This document shows, in pieces, positions 1 to 6,514 of a DNA stretch of 10,196 nt; the first letter of the stretch is position 1, and the number at the start of each line of letters is the position of its first letter. Origin of the DNA: an uncultured Collinsella sp. (lineage in GTDB: Bacteria > Actinomycetota > Coriobacteriia > Coriobacteriales > Coriobacteriaceae); assembly GCA_900754385.1 (NCBI GenBank), contig CAAECP010000240.1, positions 1 to 10,196 on the forward strand, written 5' to 3'. Under the pieces are notes generated by a model, which worked only from the letters and a program-made list of their open reading frames with translations, had not been told where the DNA came from and did no database searches. A program made the position numbers and the translations under genes.

Positions 1-492
1 CAGGGCGACCGCAACGTGCTTGCCGCGCTTTCGCGCTTTGGCGCCCGCATCGTGCGCTCCACCAACGCCGCCACCGTACAGTCCGACAAGCTCGCCGGCT
101 TTGAGATGAGCGCCCACGACATTCCAGACCTGGTGCCCGTCATCTCGGCCGTGGCATCGCTGGCGCAAGGCCGCACGTTCATCCGCGATTGTGCCCGCCT
201 GCGCATCAAGGAATCCGACCGCCTGGCCACCACCACCCGCGAGCTCACCGCGCTGGGCGCGCAGGTGCGCATTGCCGGCGATGACCTCATCATCAAGGGT
301 GTCGATGCCTTCAGCGGCGGCGAGGTCGATTCGCACAACGACCACCGCATCGCCATGATGGCCGCCATCGCCGCGAGCCGTGCCACCGGCGAGGTCGTGA
401 TCCACGGCGCCGAGGCCGTCAACAAGTCCTATCCCGATTTCTTCGACCACTACCGCCTGCTGGGCGGCAAGGTCACACTCGAGGAGGAATAG
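1..492 (+). CDS. aroA: 3-phosphoshikimate 1-carboxyvinyltransferase (EPSP synthase), C-terminal part
   Basis: The reading frame is open from the first base, so this is the C-terminal ~163 residues of a protein of about 430; the start lies upstream. EPSP synthase joins shikimate-3-phosphate and phosphoenolpyruvate in the cytoplasm, the sixth step of the shikimate pathway. Visible family signatures, in order: DIPDLVP, containing the catalytic Asp; RIKESDR, with the Glu and Arg of the active site; DSHNDHRIAMM, the PEP/phosphate-binding His-Arg; and NKSYPDFF near the C-terminus, with the conserved Lys. The end is intact. The stop is one base before the aroC start, and the aroC ribosome binding site lies inside the last aroA codons, so the two are co-transcribed and probably translationally coupled. 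The GTG at 16 is internal, not a start. Confidence 0.95.
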   Translation, partial: QGDRNVLAALSRFGARIVRSTNAATVQSDKLAGFEMSAHDIPDLVPVISAVASLAQGRTFIRDCARLRIKESDRLATTTRELTALGAQVRIAGDDLIIKGVDAFSGGEVDSHNDHRIAMMAAIAASRATGEVVIHGAEAVNKSYPDFFDHYRLLGGKVTLEEE

Positions 493-493
493 C

Positions 494-1591
494 ATGTCCT
501 CGACCTTTGGCAACGTCTTGCAATTAAGCATCTTCGGTCAATCGCACTCCCCCGCTATCGGCTGCTCGCTCGATGGCATCCCGGCGGGCATCGCCGTGGA
601 CCAGGAGAAGCTGCAGGCCTTCCTCGACCGTCGCGCCCCCGGACGCGACGAGACCGCGACCAAACGACGCGAGGCTGACGCAGCCCACATCATCGCCGGT
701 GTTGTCGATGGACATACCACCGGCGCGCCCATCGCCGCGATTATCGAGAACACCAACACGCGCTCCAAGGATTACTCCGAGCTGCGCCGCAAGCCCCGTC
801 CGGGACATGCCGATTACCCGGCGCGTGTGAAGTATCACAACATGCACGATGTCGCTGGTGGCGGGCATTTCTCCGGCCGCCTAACGGCACCCTTATGCAT
901 CGCCGGCGGCATTGCGCTGCAGGCACTCGAGGCCCGCGGCATTCAGGTCATGGCGCACGTCGCGCAGATCGGCGGCATCTCCGAACTGCCGATGGACGAT
1001 ATGGTCTATCGCGAGGCCGACCGCAAGGCGATTCTTACGAACGACCTGCCGTGCATTGACGCCGCCGCAGCCGGCCGAATGCGTGAGGAAATCCTAGCCG
1101 CGCGCGACGAACTCGACAGTATCGGCGGCATCGTGGAGTGCGGCATTTACGGGCTTCCCGCGGGCATCGGCGACCCCATGTTCGACGGCATCGAGAACCG
1201 CATCGCGCAAATCGCGTTTGGCATTCCCGCCGTAAAGGGCGTGGAGTTTGGCATGGGCTTTGCCGTGGCCGCCATGCGCGGCAGCGAGAACAACGACCCG
1301 TATCGCATCGATGCAGAGTCAGGCGAGATCGAGGTTGAATCCAACAACGCCGGAGGCATCCTGGGCGGCATCTCCACCGGCGCGCCCGTCATGTGGCGCA
1401 TGGCCGTAAAGCCGACGCCCTCGATTGGCCGCGAGCAGCAGACCGTAGACATGGACGCCATGGAAAATGCCAAGCTCTCGGTCCACGGCCGTCACGATCC
1501 CTGCATCGTCCCCCGAGCCGTCCCCGTAGCCGAAGCAGCGGCCGCCCTTGCCATCTGGGACGCCCTCCTCGAGGACGCTGCCCAGCGCTAA
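494..1591 (+). CDS. aroC: Chorismate synthase
   Basis: Converts EPSP to chorismate by 1,4-elimination of phosphate, using reduced FMN; it is the last common step to the aromatic amino acids. The 365 residues match the usual family length. Signatures: FGQSHSPAIG at residues 14-23 with the active-site His18, RPGHADY with the second conserved His, GGGHFSGRLTA, NAGGILGGISTG, KPTPSIG, and the C-terminal GRHDPCIVPRAVPVAEA. The GQSHS and GGGHFSGRLTA forms differ from the proteobacterial GESHG and GGRxSARET versions; from memory they fit the branch found in Clostridia and Coriobacteriia. The ATG at 494 has GGAGG at 483-487 with a 6-base spacer, overlapping the aroA end. A GC-rich hairpin and a long palindrome separate it from pheA. 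Confidence 0.97.
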   Translation: MSSTFGNVLQLSIFGQSHSPAIGCSLDGIPAGIAVDQEKLQAFLDRRAPGRDETATKRREADAAHIIAGVVDGHTTGAPIAAIIENTNTRSKDYSELRRKPRPGHADYPARVKYHNMHDVAGGGHFSGRLTAPLCIAGGIALQALEARGIQVMAHVAQIGGISELPMDDMVYREADRKAILTNDLPCIDAAAAGRMREEILAARDELDSIGGIVECGIYGLPAGIGDPMFDGIENRIAQIAFGIPAVKGVEFGMGFAVAAMRGSENNDPYRIDAESGEIEVESNNAGGILGGISTGAPVMWRMAVKPTPSIGREQQTVDMDAMENAKLSVHGRHDPCIVPRAVPVAEAAAALAIWDALLEDAAQR

Positions 1592-1599
1592 AAATCTCC

Positions 1600-1619
1600 G
1601 GGGGCCAACTCCGGCCCCC
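1600..1619. repeat. GC-rich hairpin after aroC
   Basis: A 7-bp stem (GGGGGCC 1600-1606 with GGCCCCC 1613-1619) has a 6-base loop, nine bases past the aroC stop. It has no T-run after it on the + strand, so it is not a classic intrinsic terminator. It may stabilise the 3' end of the aroC message. On the - strand a T-run occurs a few bases beyond, but no - strand gene ends here. Confidence 0.5.
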
Positions 1620-1630
1620 ACGCCCACCCA

Positions 1631-1706
1631 GTGATTTTTCTGGGACGGGGATTAAAAAATCATTGTGTACCTAATGATTTTTTAATCCCCGTCCCAGAAA
1701 AATCAC
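1631..1706. repeat. Perfect 34-base inverted repeat (paired REP-like element)
   Basis: The arms 1631-1664 and 1673-1706 are exact reverse complements over all 34 bases, separated by the 8-base loop GTGTACCT. Each arm is itself a small hairpin unit: TGATTTTT (1632-1639) pairs with AAAAATCA (1655-1662) around a centre containing GGGACGGGG (1642-1650). The element is therefore two units head to head, as in REP pairs (BIMEs). It fills the gap between aroC and pheA and ends 11 bases before the pheA Shine-Dalgarno. If transcribed it would fold into a very stable stem that could terminate or attenuate transcription into pheA or protect mRNA ends. The pairing is read directly from the sequence; the REP assignment is inference. 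Confidence 0.85.
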
Positions 1707-1727
1707 CGACACGTGAAAGGGGTCCAC

Positions 1728-2873
1728 ATGGACCTTGCTGACATCCGCCAGGCCATCGATGGCATCGACACCTCCCTGCTCAACAGCTTTGTCGAGCGCA
1801 TGGACATTGCCACCGAAGTCGCTAAATCAAAGATCGAGATGGACAAGGCCGTCTTTGACCCCGCCCGCGAGCGCTCCAAACTCAACAACCTTGCCAGCCG
1901 CGCACCCGAGCGCTACGAGGCCCAGACCATCGCCCTGTTCCGCCTCCTCATGAGCATGAGCAAGGCCGAGCAGCAGCGCTACATCAACGAGCTCAAGGGC
2001 ATCACGGTGTCGCAAAAGGCCCATGCCACGGCCGCAGCCTTTGACACGCCCTTCCCCCAGACGGCCACCGTCGCCTGCCAGGGCGTTGAGGGCGCCTACA
2101 GCCAGATTGCCGCGTGCAAGCTCTTCGACGTGCCCGATATCGCCTTCTTTGAGACCTTCGAGGGCGTTATGCGCGCCGTACGCGACGGCTTTTGCGAGTT
2201 TGGCGTACTGCCCATCGAAAACTCCACCGCAGGCTCGGTCAACGCCGTCTACGACTTGCTCGCCCAGTTCGATTTCCATATCGTGCGCTCGCTGCGCCTC
2301 AAGATCGATCACAACCTGCTCGTCAAACCCGGCACCAAACTCGCCGACGTGCGCGAGGTCTACAGCCATGGCCAGGCCATCGCCCAGTGCGCCGGCTTTA
2401 TCGAGGCCCACGGCCTGCACGCCACCAAGTACCCCAATACCGCCATGTCGGCCGAGATGGTCGCCAACTCCGAACGCACCGACGTCGCCGCCATCGCCTC
2501 GCGCAGCTGTGCGGCGCTCTACGGCTTGGAGGTGCTGGAGCCCAACATCCAGGACTCGGACAACAACTACACGCGCTTTGTCGTCATCAGCCGCGAGCCG
2601 CGCGTCTATCCCGGCGCCAACCGCACCTCGCTCATGATCACCACGGCCAACGAGCCGGGCGCCCTCTACCGTGTACTCGAGCGCTTCTACGCACTCAACA
2701 TCAACCTCATCAAGCTCGAGAGCCGCCCTATCCCCGGGCGCGATTTTGAGTTTATGTTCTACTTTGACCTGGACTGCCCCTTTGGCAGCAAGGCCCTCGA
2801 CGACCTGCTCGATTCGATCGACGACGTGTGCGAGAGCTTCACCTACTTTGGCAGCTACACGGAGGCGCTCTAG
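1728..2873 (+). CDS. pheA: Bifunctional chorismate mutase/prephenate dehydratase (P-protein)
   Basis: Rearranges chorismate to prephenate, then dehydrates and decarboxylates it to phenylpyruvate, committing carbon to phenylalanine. Three domains are visible. An AroQ-type all-helical chorismate mutase covers about residues 1-90 (Arg7, the VERMDIA helix, KSK, FDPARE). The prephenate dehydratase covers about 112-290: GVEGAYSQIA, ENSTAGSV, VYSHGQAIAQC, NIQDSDNNYTRF, with the catalytic Thr-Arg-Phe at 282-284. A C-terminal ACT domain covers about 300-378, with GAL (311-313) and ESRP (331-334), the motifs that bind phenylalanine, so feedback inhibition is expected. I chose ATG 1728, preceded by AAAGGGG (1717-1722) with a 5-base spacer; an in-frame GTG at 1713 overlaps that site. 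The stop directly abuts the aroE-aroK start codon. Confidence 0.96.
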   Translation: MDLADIRQAIDGIDTSLLNSFVERMDIATEVAKSKIEMDKAVFDPARERSKLNNLASRAPERYEAQTIALFRLLMSMSKAEQQRYINELKGITVSQKAHATAAAFDTPFPQTATVACQGVEGAYSQIAACKLFDVPDIAFFETFEGVMRAVRDGFCEFGVLPIENSTAGSVNAVYDLLAQFDFHIVRSLRLKIDHNLLVKPGTKLADVREVYSHGQAIAQCAGFIEAHGLHATKYPNTAMSAEMVANSERTDVAAIASRSCAALYGLEVLEPNIQDSDNNYTRFVVISREPRVYPGANRTSLMITTANEPGALYRVLERFYALNINLIKLESRPIPGRDFEFMFYFDLDCPFGSKALDDLLDSIDDVCESFTYFGSYTEAL

Positions 2874-4124
2874 ATGACCGATACCGCCGCAACCCGTCCC
2901 TACGGCGTGCTGGGCCGCGTGCTGGGCCACAGCTACACCCCGACCATCTACAAAGAGCTCGCTGGACTCGAATACGTGCGTTTTGAACGCGAACCCGAAG
3001 ACCTCGCGGCCTTTATGACGGGCAACGAGTGGGAGGGCACCAACGTGACCATCCCCTACAAGCGCGCCGTCATGGAATACCTGGACGAGCTGAGCCCACT
3101 GGCCGAGCGCATGGGCAACGTCAACACCATCACACGCCTGCCCGATGGCCGCCTGCGTGGCGACAACACCGACTACTTTGGTTTTCAGTGTCTGGTCGAG
3201 GAGTTGGGCGTTGAGGTTGCCGGCAAGAAGGTCCTCGTGCTTGGCGCTACCGGTGGTGCCGGCACCACGGCAAGCATGGTGCTCGGCGACCTTGGCGCCA
3301 CCGTGGTGCCCGTGGGCCGCACGAGCGAGGTCAACTACGGCAACATCGCGCAGCAGTCCGACGCTGCCCTACTCGTCAACTGCACGCCCGCCGGCATGTT
3401 CCCCCATTGCCCCGACGCGCCTTGCACGCTCGAAGGGCTCGATGCGCTCGAAGGCGTTATCGACATTGTCTACAACCCCGCCCGCACGGGTCTGATGCTC
3501 GAGGCCGAGCGCCGCGGCATCACCTGCATCGGCGGCCTGCTCATGCTTGTTGCCCAGGCGGCACAAGCTGTCGAGCGCTACACCGGCCAGATTACTCCGC
3601 GTGAGCGCATCCTGGATGTGACGGAGCGCCTGTCCCGACGCGAGCAGAACATCGCGTTGATTGGCATGCCGGGTTCGGGCAAGACCCGTGTGGGTGAGCA
3701 GATCGCCCTGCTCACCGGTCGCGAGCACATTGACTTGGACCGCGCGCTTGAGGAACGCCTGGGCATGCCCTGCGCCGACTTTATCGTCGAGCGCAGCGAG
3801 GCGGCCTTCCGCGAGCAGGAGACGGCGGCCCTGGCCGACATCTCCAAGCGCAGCGGCCTGGTGCTCTCCACCGGCGGCGGCGTGGTCACGCGGGACGAGA
3901 ACTATCCGCTGCTGCACCAGAACAGCCAGATCGTGATGCTCAACCGCAAGCTCGACGAGCTCGCCCACAAAGGCCGCCCCATCACCGCGCGCGACGGCAT
4001 CGACAAGCTGGCCAAGCAGCGTATGCCGCGCTACCGCGCCTGGGCCGACTACATCATCGACTCACGCGACTGCGCCGCCAACACCGCCCATGCGCTCCTC
4101 GACACCCTCCCACCCGCTCTCTAA
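2874..4124 (+). CDS. aroE-aroK: Fused shikimate dehydrogenase and shikimate kinase
   Basis: A single 416-residue protein carries two consecutive pathway enzymes. The N-terminal ~245 residues are shikimate dehydrogenase (3-dehydroshikimate plus NADPH to shikimate): LGHSYTP, GTNVTIPYK with catalytic Lys63, GDNTDYFGF with catalytic Asp100, the nucleotide loop GATGGAGTT, NCTPAGMFP, and GGLLMLVAQAAQAVERY. A linker of about 15 residues leads to shikimate kinase (ATP-dependent 3-phosphorylation) at about 259-416: Walker A GMPGSGKT (264-271), DLD (287-289), FRxxE with Arg313, the shikimate-binding Gly triplet (334-336), KGRPIT as lid, and RMPRYRAWAD. All key residues of both halves are present, so both should be active. 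No stop or frameshift separates them. The start ATG follows the pheA stop without a gap, with GGAGG at 2861-2865. A hairpin begins three bases after the stop. Confidence 0.95.
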   Translation: MTDTAATRPYGVLGRVLGHSYTPTIYKELAGLEYVRFEREPEDLAAFMTGNEWEGTNVTIPYKRAVMEYLDELSPLAERMGNVNTITRLPDGRLRGDNTDYFGFQCLVEELGVEVAGKKVLVLGATGGAGTTASMVLGDLGATVVPVGRTSEVNYGNIAQQSDAALLVNCTPAGMFPHCPDAPCTLEGLDALEGVIDIVYNPARTGLMLEAERRGITCIGGLLMLVAQAAQAVERYTGQITPRERILDVTERLSRREQNIALIGMPGSGKTRVGEQIALLTGREHIDLDRALEERLGMPCADFIVERSEAAFREQETAALADISKRSGLVLSTGGGVVTRDENYPLLHQNSQIVMLNRKLDELAHKGRPITARDGIDKLAKQRMPRYRAWADYIIDSRDCAANTAHALLDTLPPAL

Positions 4125-4126
4125 CC

Positions 4127-4167
4127 AAAACCACCACAAAGGGGACAGGCACCTTTGTGGTGGTTTT
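4127..4167. repeat. 16-bp hairpin with GGGGACAGG centre (REP-like; possible terminator)
   Basis: Arms 4127-4142 and 4152-4167 are perfect 16-base complements around the 9-base loop GGACAGGCA; the right arm ends in a run of five T (4164-4168). It starts three bases after the aroE-aroK stop. The stem plus T-run could act as an intrinsic terminator or attenuator before aroQ. The centre GGGGACAGG (4141-4149) matches the GGGACGGGG core of the 1631-1706 element although the stems are unrelated, suggesting one family of dispersed palindromes. Confidence 0.75.
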
Positions 4168-4188
4168 TCAACCGCAAAGGAAGCAACC

Positions 4189-4626
4189 ATGAAAGCACTC
4201 GTCATTAACGGCCCCAACCTCAACATGCTCGGCATTCGCGAGCCAGGCATCTACGGCAGCGACAACTACGATCGCTTAGTGCAGATCTGCCAGGAAGCGG
4301 GTGCCGCACAGGGCTTCGACGAGGTCGAGGTCTTCCAGTCTAACCACGAGGGCAGCATCGTCGACAAGATCCAGGAGGCCTACGGCAAGGTCGACGGCAT
4401 CGTCATCAACCCGGCTGCCTACACGCACACGAGCGTGGCCATCCTGGACGCCCTCAAGGCCGTCGCCATCCCGGCTGTGGAGGTCCACATCAGCGCCGTC
4501 GAAACACGCGAGGACTTCCGCCAGGTGAGCTATGCGCACCTGGCCTGCTTCACCACCATCACCGGCGAGGGCCTGCAGGGCTACGCACACGCGATGGAGC
4601 TGCTGAGGGAACGTCTCGAAAAGTAG
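4189..4626 (+). CDS. aroQ: Type II 3-dehydroquinate dehydratase
   Basis: Dehydrates 3-dehydroquinate to 3-dehydroshikimate, the third shikimate-pathway step; family members are small cytoplasmic proteins that form dodecamers. The 145 residues match the family length. Signatures: the N-terminal NGPNLNMLGIREPGIYG with Arg17 and catalytic Tyr22 on the flexible loop, FQSNHEGSIVD, INPAAYTHTSVAI, and EVHIS with catalytic His100 followed by REDFR. The residue after HIS, normally Asn in the family, is Ala103 here. The start ATG 4189 has AAAGGAAG (4176-4183) just upstream; an in-frame ATG at 4090 lies inside aroE-aroK and would read through the hairpin, so it is rejected. It is the last gene of the aromatic cluster, closed by a terminator at 4672. 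Confidence 0.96.
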   Translation: MKALVINGPNLNMLGIREPGIYGSDNYDRLVQICQEAGAAQGFDEVEVFQSNHEGSIVDKIQEAYGKVDGIVINPAAYTHTSVAILDALKAVAIPAVEVHISAVETREDFRQVSYAHLACFTTITGEGLQGYAHAMELLRERLEK

Positions 4627-4671
4627 CCTCGCGAGCAAATCCATCAACGCGATTCACACGCTAATAATGCC

Positions 4672-4712
4672 AGTGCCGCCAGCAGCAACCTCGCTACTGG
4701 CGGCACTTTATT
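4672..4712 (+). terminator. Intrinsic terminator closing the aro cluster
   Basis: An 11-bp perfect stem (AGTGCCGCCAG 4672-4682 with CTGGCGGCACT 4697-4707) encloses a 14-base loop and is followed by TTTATT. AATAA at 4663-4667 can also pair with TTATT 4708-4712 across a small internal loop. It lies 45 bases after the aroQ stop and separates the aromatic cluster from the next transcription unit. Confidence 0.75.
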
Positions 4713-4719
4713 ACTGGCA

Positions 4720-4725
4720 TATAAT
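4720..4725 (+). promoter_or_regulatory. Promoter -10 box for the two-gene cassette
   Basis: A perfect TATAAT starts 37 bases before the ATG at 4757, predicting a transcript start near 4732 and a leader of about 25 bases. No good -35 is seen at 16-18 bases upstream, where the terminator stem lies, so the promoter may be weak or need an activator. Confidence 0.5.
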
Positions 4726-4756
4726 CATTGCAGTCACACAACGTCTGGAGACGCGC

Positions 4757-5206
4757 ATGTTAAGCATCCATCTGGGGGATTACCCCGGTTCCATCTACGA
4801 TACCGAAACCTATTTTAGGAACTCATACTTGGACTCATGGTTCGAAGACCCTATGGCCGCACAGATTATTAAAAGCGTGGACGGATCAGAGCTCATCGGT
4901 CCCCACAACATCGTAAGCAAACAGCTGGGCTCGATCACCCCACTCGAACTGTCCGGCGGCGTTAAGACGCTGCTGCTGGTGCGCAATCTCCCAAATATGG
5001 TGTTCAACGCATCCACCTGCGGAGACAACTGTGCCCGCTGGCTACTCAAGATCGGCAAAGAGCAGGATGTGATGGTGACCTTATTCCACATCATGAAATT
5101 CCCCTGGAAGAGCTTTGAAATCCGCATTGAAAACGATGGCCGCATCGTCAGAAACATGCAGGAGTTTGTCGGCGCCACGAATGACTTTTTGGATGTTGAT
5201 GAGTAA
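4757..5206 (+). CDS. DUF4869-like protein of unknown function
   Basis: A 149-residue protein resembling, from memory, the uncharacterised DUF4869 family of gut Firmicutes and Actinomycetota. Family-like stretches are YFRNSYLDSWFED (about 19-31), the central LSGGVKTLLLV, and FNASTCGDNCARWLLKI, in which two Cys flank a Gly-Asp-Asn. No signal peptide, membrane segment or known catalytic motif is apparent. The function is unknown. The start ATG 4757 has GGAG at 4747-4750 and a 6-base spacer; an in-frame ATG at 4667 lies before the aroQ terminator and the TATAAT box and is not credible. The stop TAA shares its last A with the ATG of the downstream ATPase, so the two are translationally coupled and probably work together. 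GC is lower than in the aro genes. Confidence 0.75.
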   Translation: MLSIHLGDYPGSIYDTETYFRNSYLDSWFEDPMAAQIIKSVDGSELIGPHNIVSKQLGSITPLELSGGVKTLLLVRNLPNMVFNASTCGDNCARWLLKIGKEQDVMVTLFHIMKFPWKSFEIRIENDGRIVRNMQEFVGATNDFLDVDE

Positions 5207-6207
5207 TGAAGGGAACGCATACCGTTGTCGTAGAGCGTGCAAAGGTCAAATACACACTCACGTTTAAGCGCAATATTTCCTTTATACGCGGCAACAGCGG
5301 CACGGGTAAAACGACGCTCATCTCGATGATTCGCGACTACAACGACCGAGGACCGGAAAGCGGCGTTGCACTCAGTTGCGACGTGCCTTGCGAAACGCTT
5401 TCCGGCAGACGCTGGGAGCGCGAGCTATCGATCATCGAAGATTCAATCGTCTTTCTAGATGAGGGTAACGAGTTTATCTACTCAAAGGACTTCGCCAAAG
5501 CCGTCAACGGCTCGTCCAACTATTTTGTTCTGATATCTCGTCGCGATGCCAACGAGCTCCCCTACAGCGTTGATGAGATCCTGAAGCTAGTCAACACGAC
5601 AAGTAAAACAATCAATGGCCGCAAGAGCGACAGGCGCTTCTACTCGGTGACCAAGCCGCTATATGACCACACGGCAAGTATGCTGTATCAGGATCTAAAT
5701 GTTGGATTCGAGGTACCCGACGCCGTAGTTGTCGAGGATAGCAAATCTGGCTATCAATTCTACGACGCTCTTTGCAACCGACTCGGGATCCCCTGCTATA
5801 CCGCCACCGGCGTTGCGAATCTAAAACGTACGATTCACGAATGTCCCGAGCAAAACATCCTTGCTATTGGAGACGGAGCAGCATTTGGTCCCTACATCGA
5901 AAAGGTGCTCGGACAGCGCGTTTACAAGAACGTACGCTTGTTCCTCCCCGAATCATTCGAGTGGACACTCCTGCAATCTGGCCTCATTCCCAGTAACGAT
6001 ATCTTAAAAATCCTCGAGGATCCCTCAAGCTATATCGAAAGCCGCGACTACCTGAGCTGGGAGCGGTTCTTCACCGATGTGTTGATCAAATACTCGGCAG
6101 ACACTCGCTACGCCTACAGAAAGGCAAAGCTCAATGAGCAGTACCTGAGGCCGCAGGCGATGAATGCAGTTGCAAACGTCTTGCCCGAGTGCCTGAAGGC
6201 AGACTAG
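5206..6207 (+). CDS. P-loop ATPase partnered with the DUF4869-like gene
   Basis: A 333-residue protein with an N-terminal P-loop domain: Walker A GNSGTGKT (residues 29-36), Walker B SIVFLDE with Asp85-Glu86, and FVLISRRD, a sensor-like strand. From about residue 172 comes a second module: VVVEDSKSGYQFYDAL (acidic Glu177) followed by ILAIGDGAAFG (Asp223), then LFLPESFEW. The order of acidic residues recalls Toprim folds of the OLD/DUF4435 type, but the usual DxD is only D-G-A, so this is tentative. No membrane segments are seen. The start ATG overlaps the upstream stop by one base (TAATG), and no strong separate ribosome site is visible. One sampled 60-base line (5581-5640) is 50% GC, against 68% in pheA (2341-2400), hinting at acquisition. 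A nucleic-acid-linked or defence role is possible but unproven. Confidence 0.7.
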   Translation: MKGTHTVVVERAKVKYTLTFKRNISFIRGNSGTGKTTLISMIRDYNDRGPESGVALSCDVPCETLSGRRWERELSIIEDSIVFLDEGNEFIYSKDFAKAVNGSSNYFVLISRRDANELPYSVDEILKLVNTTSKTINGRKSDRRFYSVTKPLYDHTASMLYQDLNVGFEVPDAVVVEDSKSGYQFYDALCNRLGIPCYTATGVANLKRTIHECPEQNILAIGDGAAFGPYIEKVLGQRVYKNVRLFLPESFEWTLLQSGLIPSNDILKILEDPSSYIESRDYLSWERFFTDVLIKYSADTRYAYRKAKLNEQYLRPQAMNAVANVLPECLKAD

Positions 6208-6211
6208 ATAC

Positions 6212-6245
6212 AGCGGGGAGGGCCAAGTTGGTCCTCCCCGCTTTT
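6212..6245 (+). terminator. Strong intrinsic terminator after the ATPase gene
   Basis: A 13-bp stem (6212-6224 with 6230-6242, one G-T pair) has the 5-base loop AAGTT and is followed by TTTT, starting five bases after the ATPase stop. It closes the two-gene cassette. Confidence 0.9.
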
Positions 6246-6246
6246 G

Positions 6247-6476
6247 TTACGCCTTCTTGATCACGTACGCCAATCCAATATCGCAGGCACAGCGTACGAT
6301 TGACGCGAAGAACCACGATGCTGGCAGCGTCATAAGCAGAGGCTTGCTCACGCTCGGCTCCAGCCCCCTTTGGCGCGCCGTATAACCAATCCACATCAGC
6401 AGCACAATAGCAGCTCACGCCACGGCTTCGGCCTAAACGTATACCCGGCAAGAACAAAGAACACCGGCATGTGAAA
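6247..6476 (-). pseudogene. Remnant of a membrane acyltransferase-like gene
   Basis: Read on the - strand from 6476, one frame gives FHMPVFFVLAGYTFRP, the N-terminal motif of acyltransferase family 3 membrane proteins, then stops at a TGA after about 26 residues. From about 6410 a second frame continues for some 50 residues (ALLMWIGY-like hydrophobic stretch, then a predicted helix LPASWFFASIVRCACDIGLAYVI) and ends KKA at the TAA complementary to 6247-6249. There is no start codon or ribosome site: the first motif begins inside the T-run of the tRNA terminator. This looks like a gene truncated at its 5' end and shortened by an internal deletion or frameshift. That both fragments come from one gene is inferred; the second could derive from another membrane protein. 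The span fills most of the gap between the ATPase and the tRNA. Confidence 0.55.
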
Positions 6477-6505
6477 AAGCCCAGACCACCAAGCGGTCTG
6501 GGCTT
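6474..6505 (-). terminator. Intrinsic terminator of the tRNA-Arg gene
   Basis: On the - strand, an 11-bp perfect stem (6495-6505 with 6477-6487) around a 7-base loop ends in a run of five T (6474-6478 on the other strand). It begins ten bases past the tRNA CCA end. Confidence 0.85.
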
Positions 6506-6514
6506 AATAAACGA

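Noticed and set aside
494..900. GQSHS and GGGHFSGRLTA instead of the textbook chorismate synthase motifs
   Set aside because: From memory these forms are normal in the clostridial/coriobacterial branch of AroC, and the catalytic His residues are present.
1600..1619. GC hairpin after aroC as an intrinsic terminator
   Set aside because: There is no T-run downstream on the coding strand.
1827..2930. A 367-codon open frame antisense to pheA
   Set aside because: It is a by-product of GC-rich codon usage: low-complexity Gly/Ala/Val composition, no recognisable domain, and a strongly supported gene on the other strand.
4667..4756. Upstream ATG extending the DUF4869-like protein by 30 residues
   Set aside because: It precedes the aroQ terminator stem and the TATAAT box; ATG 4757 has a well-placed GGAG.
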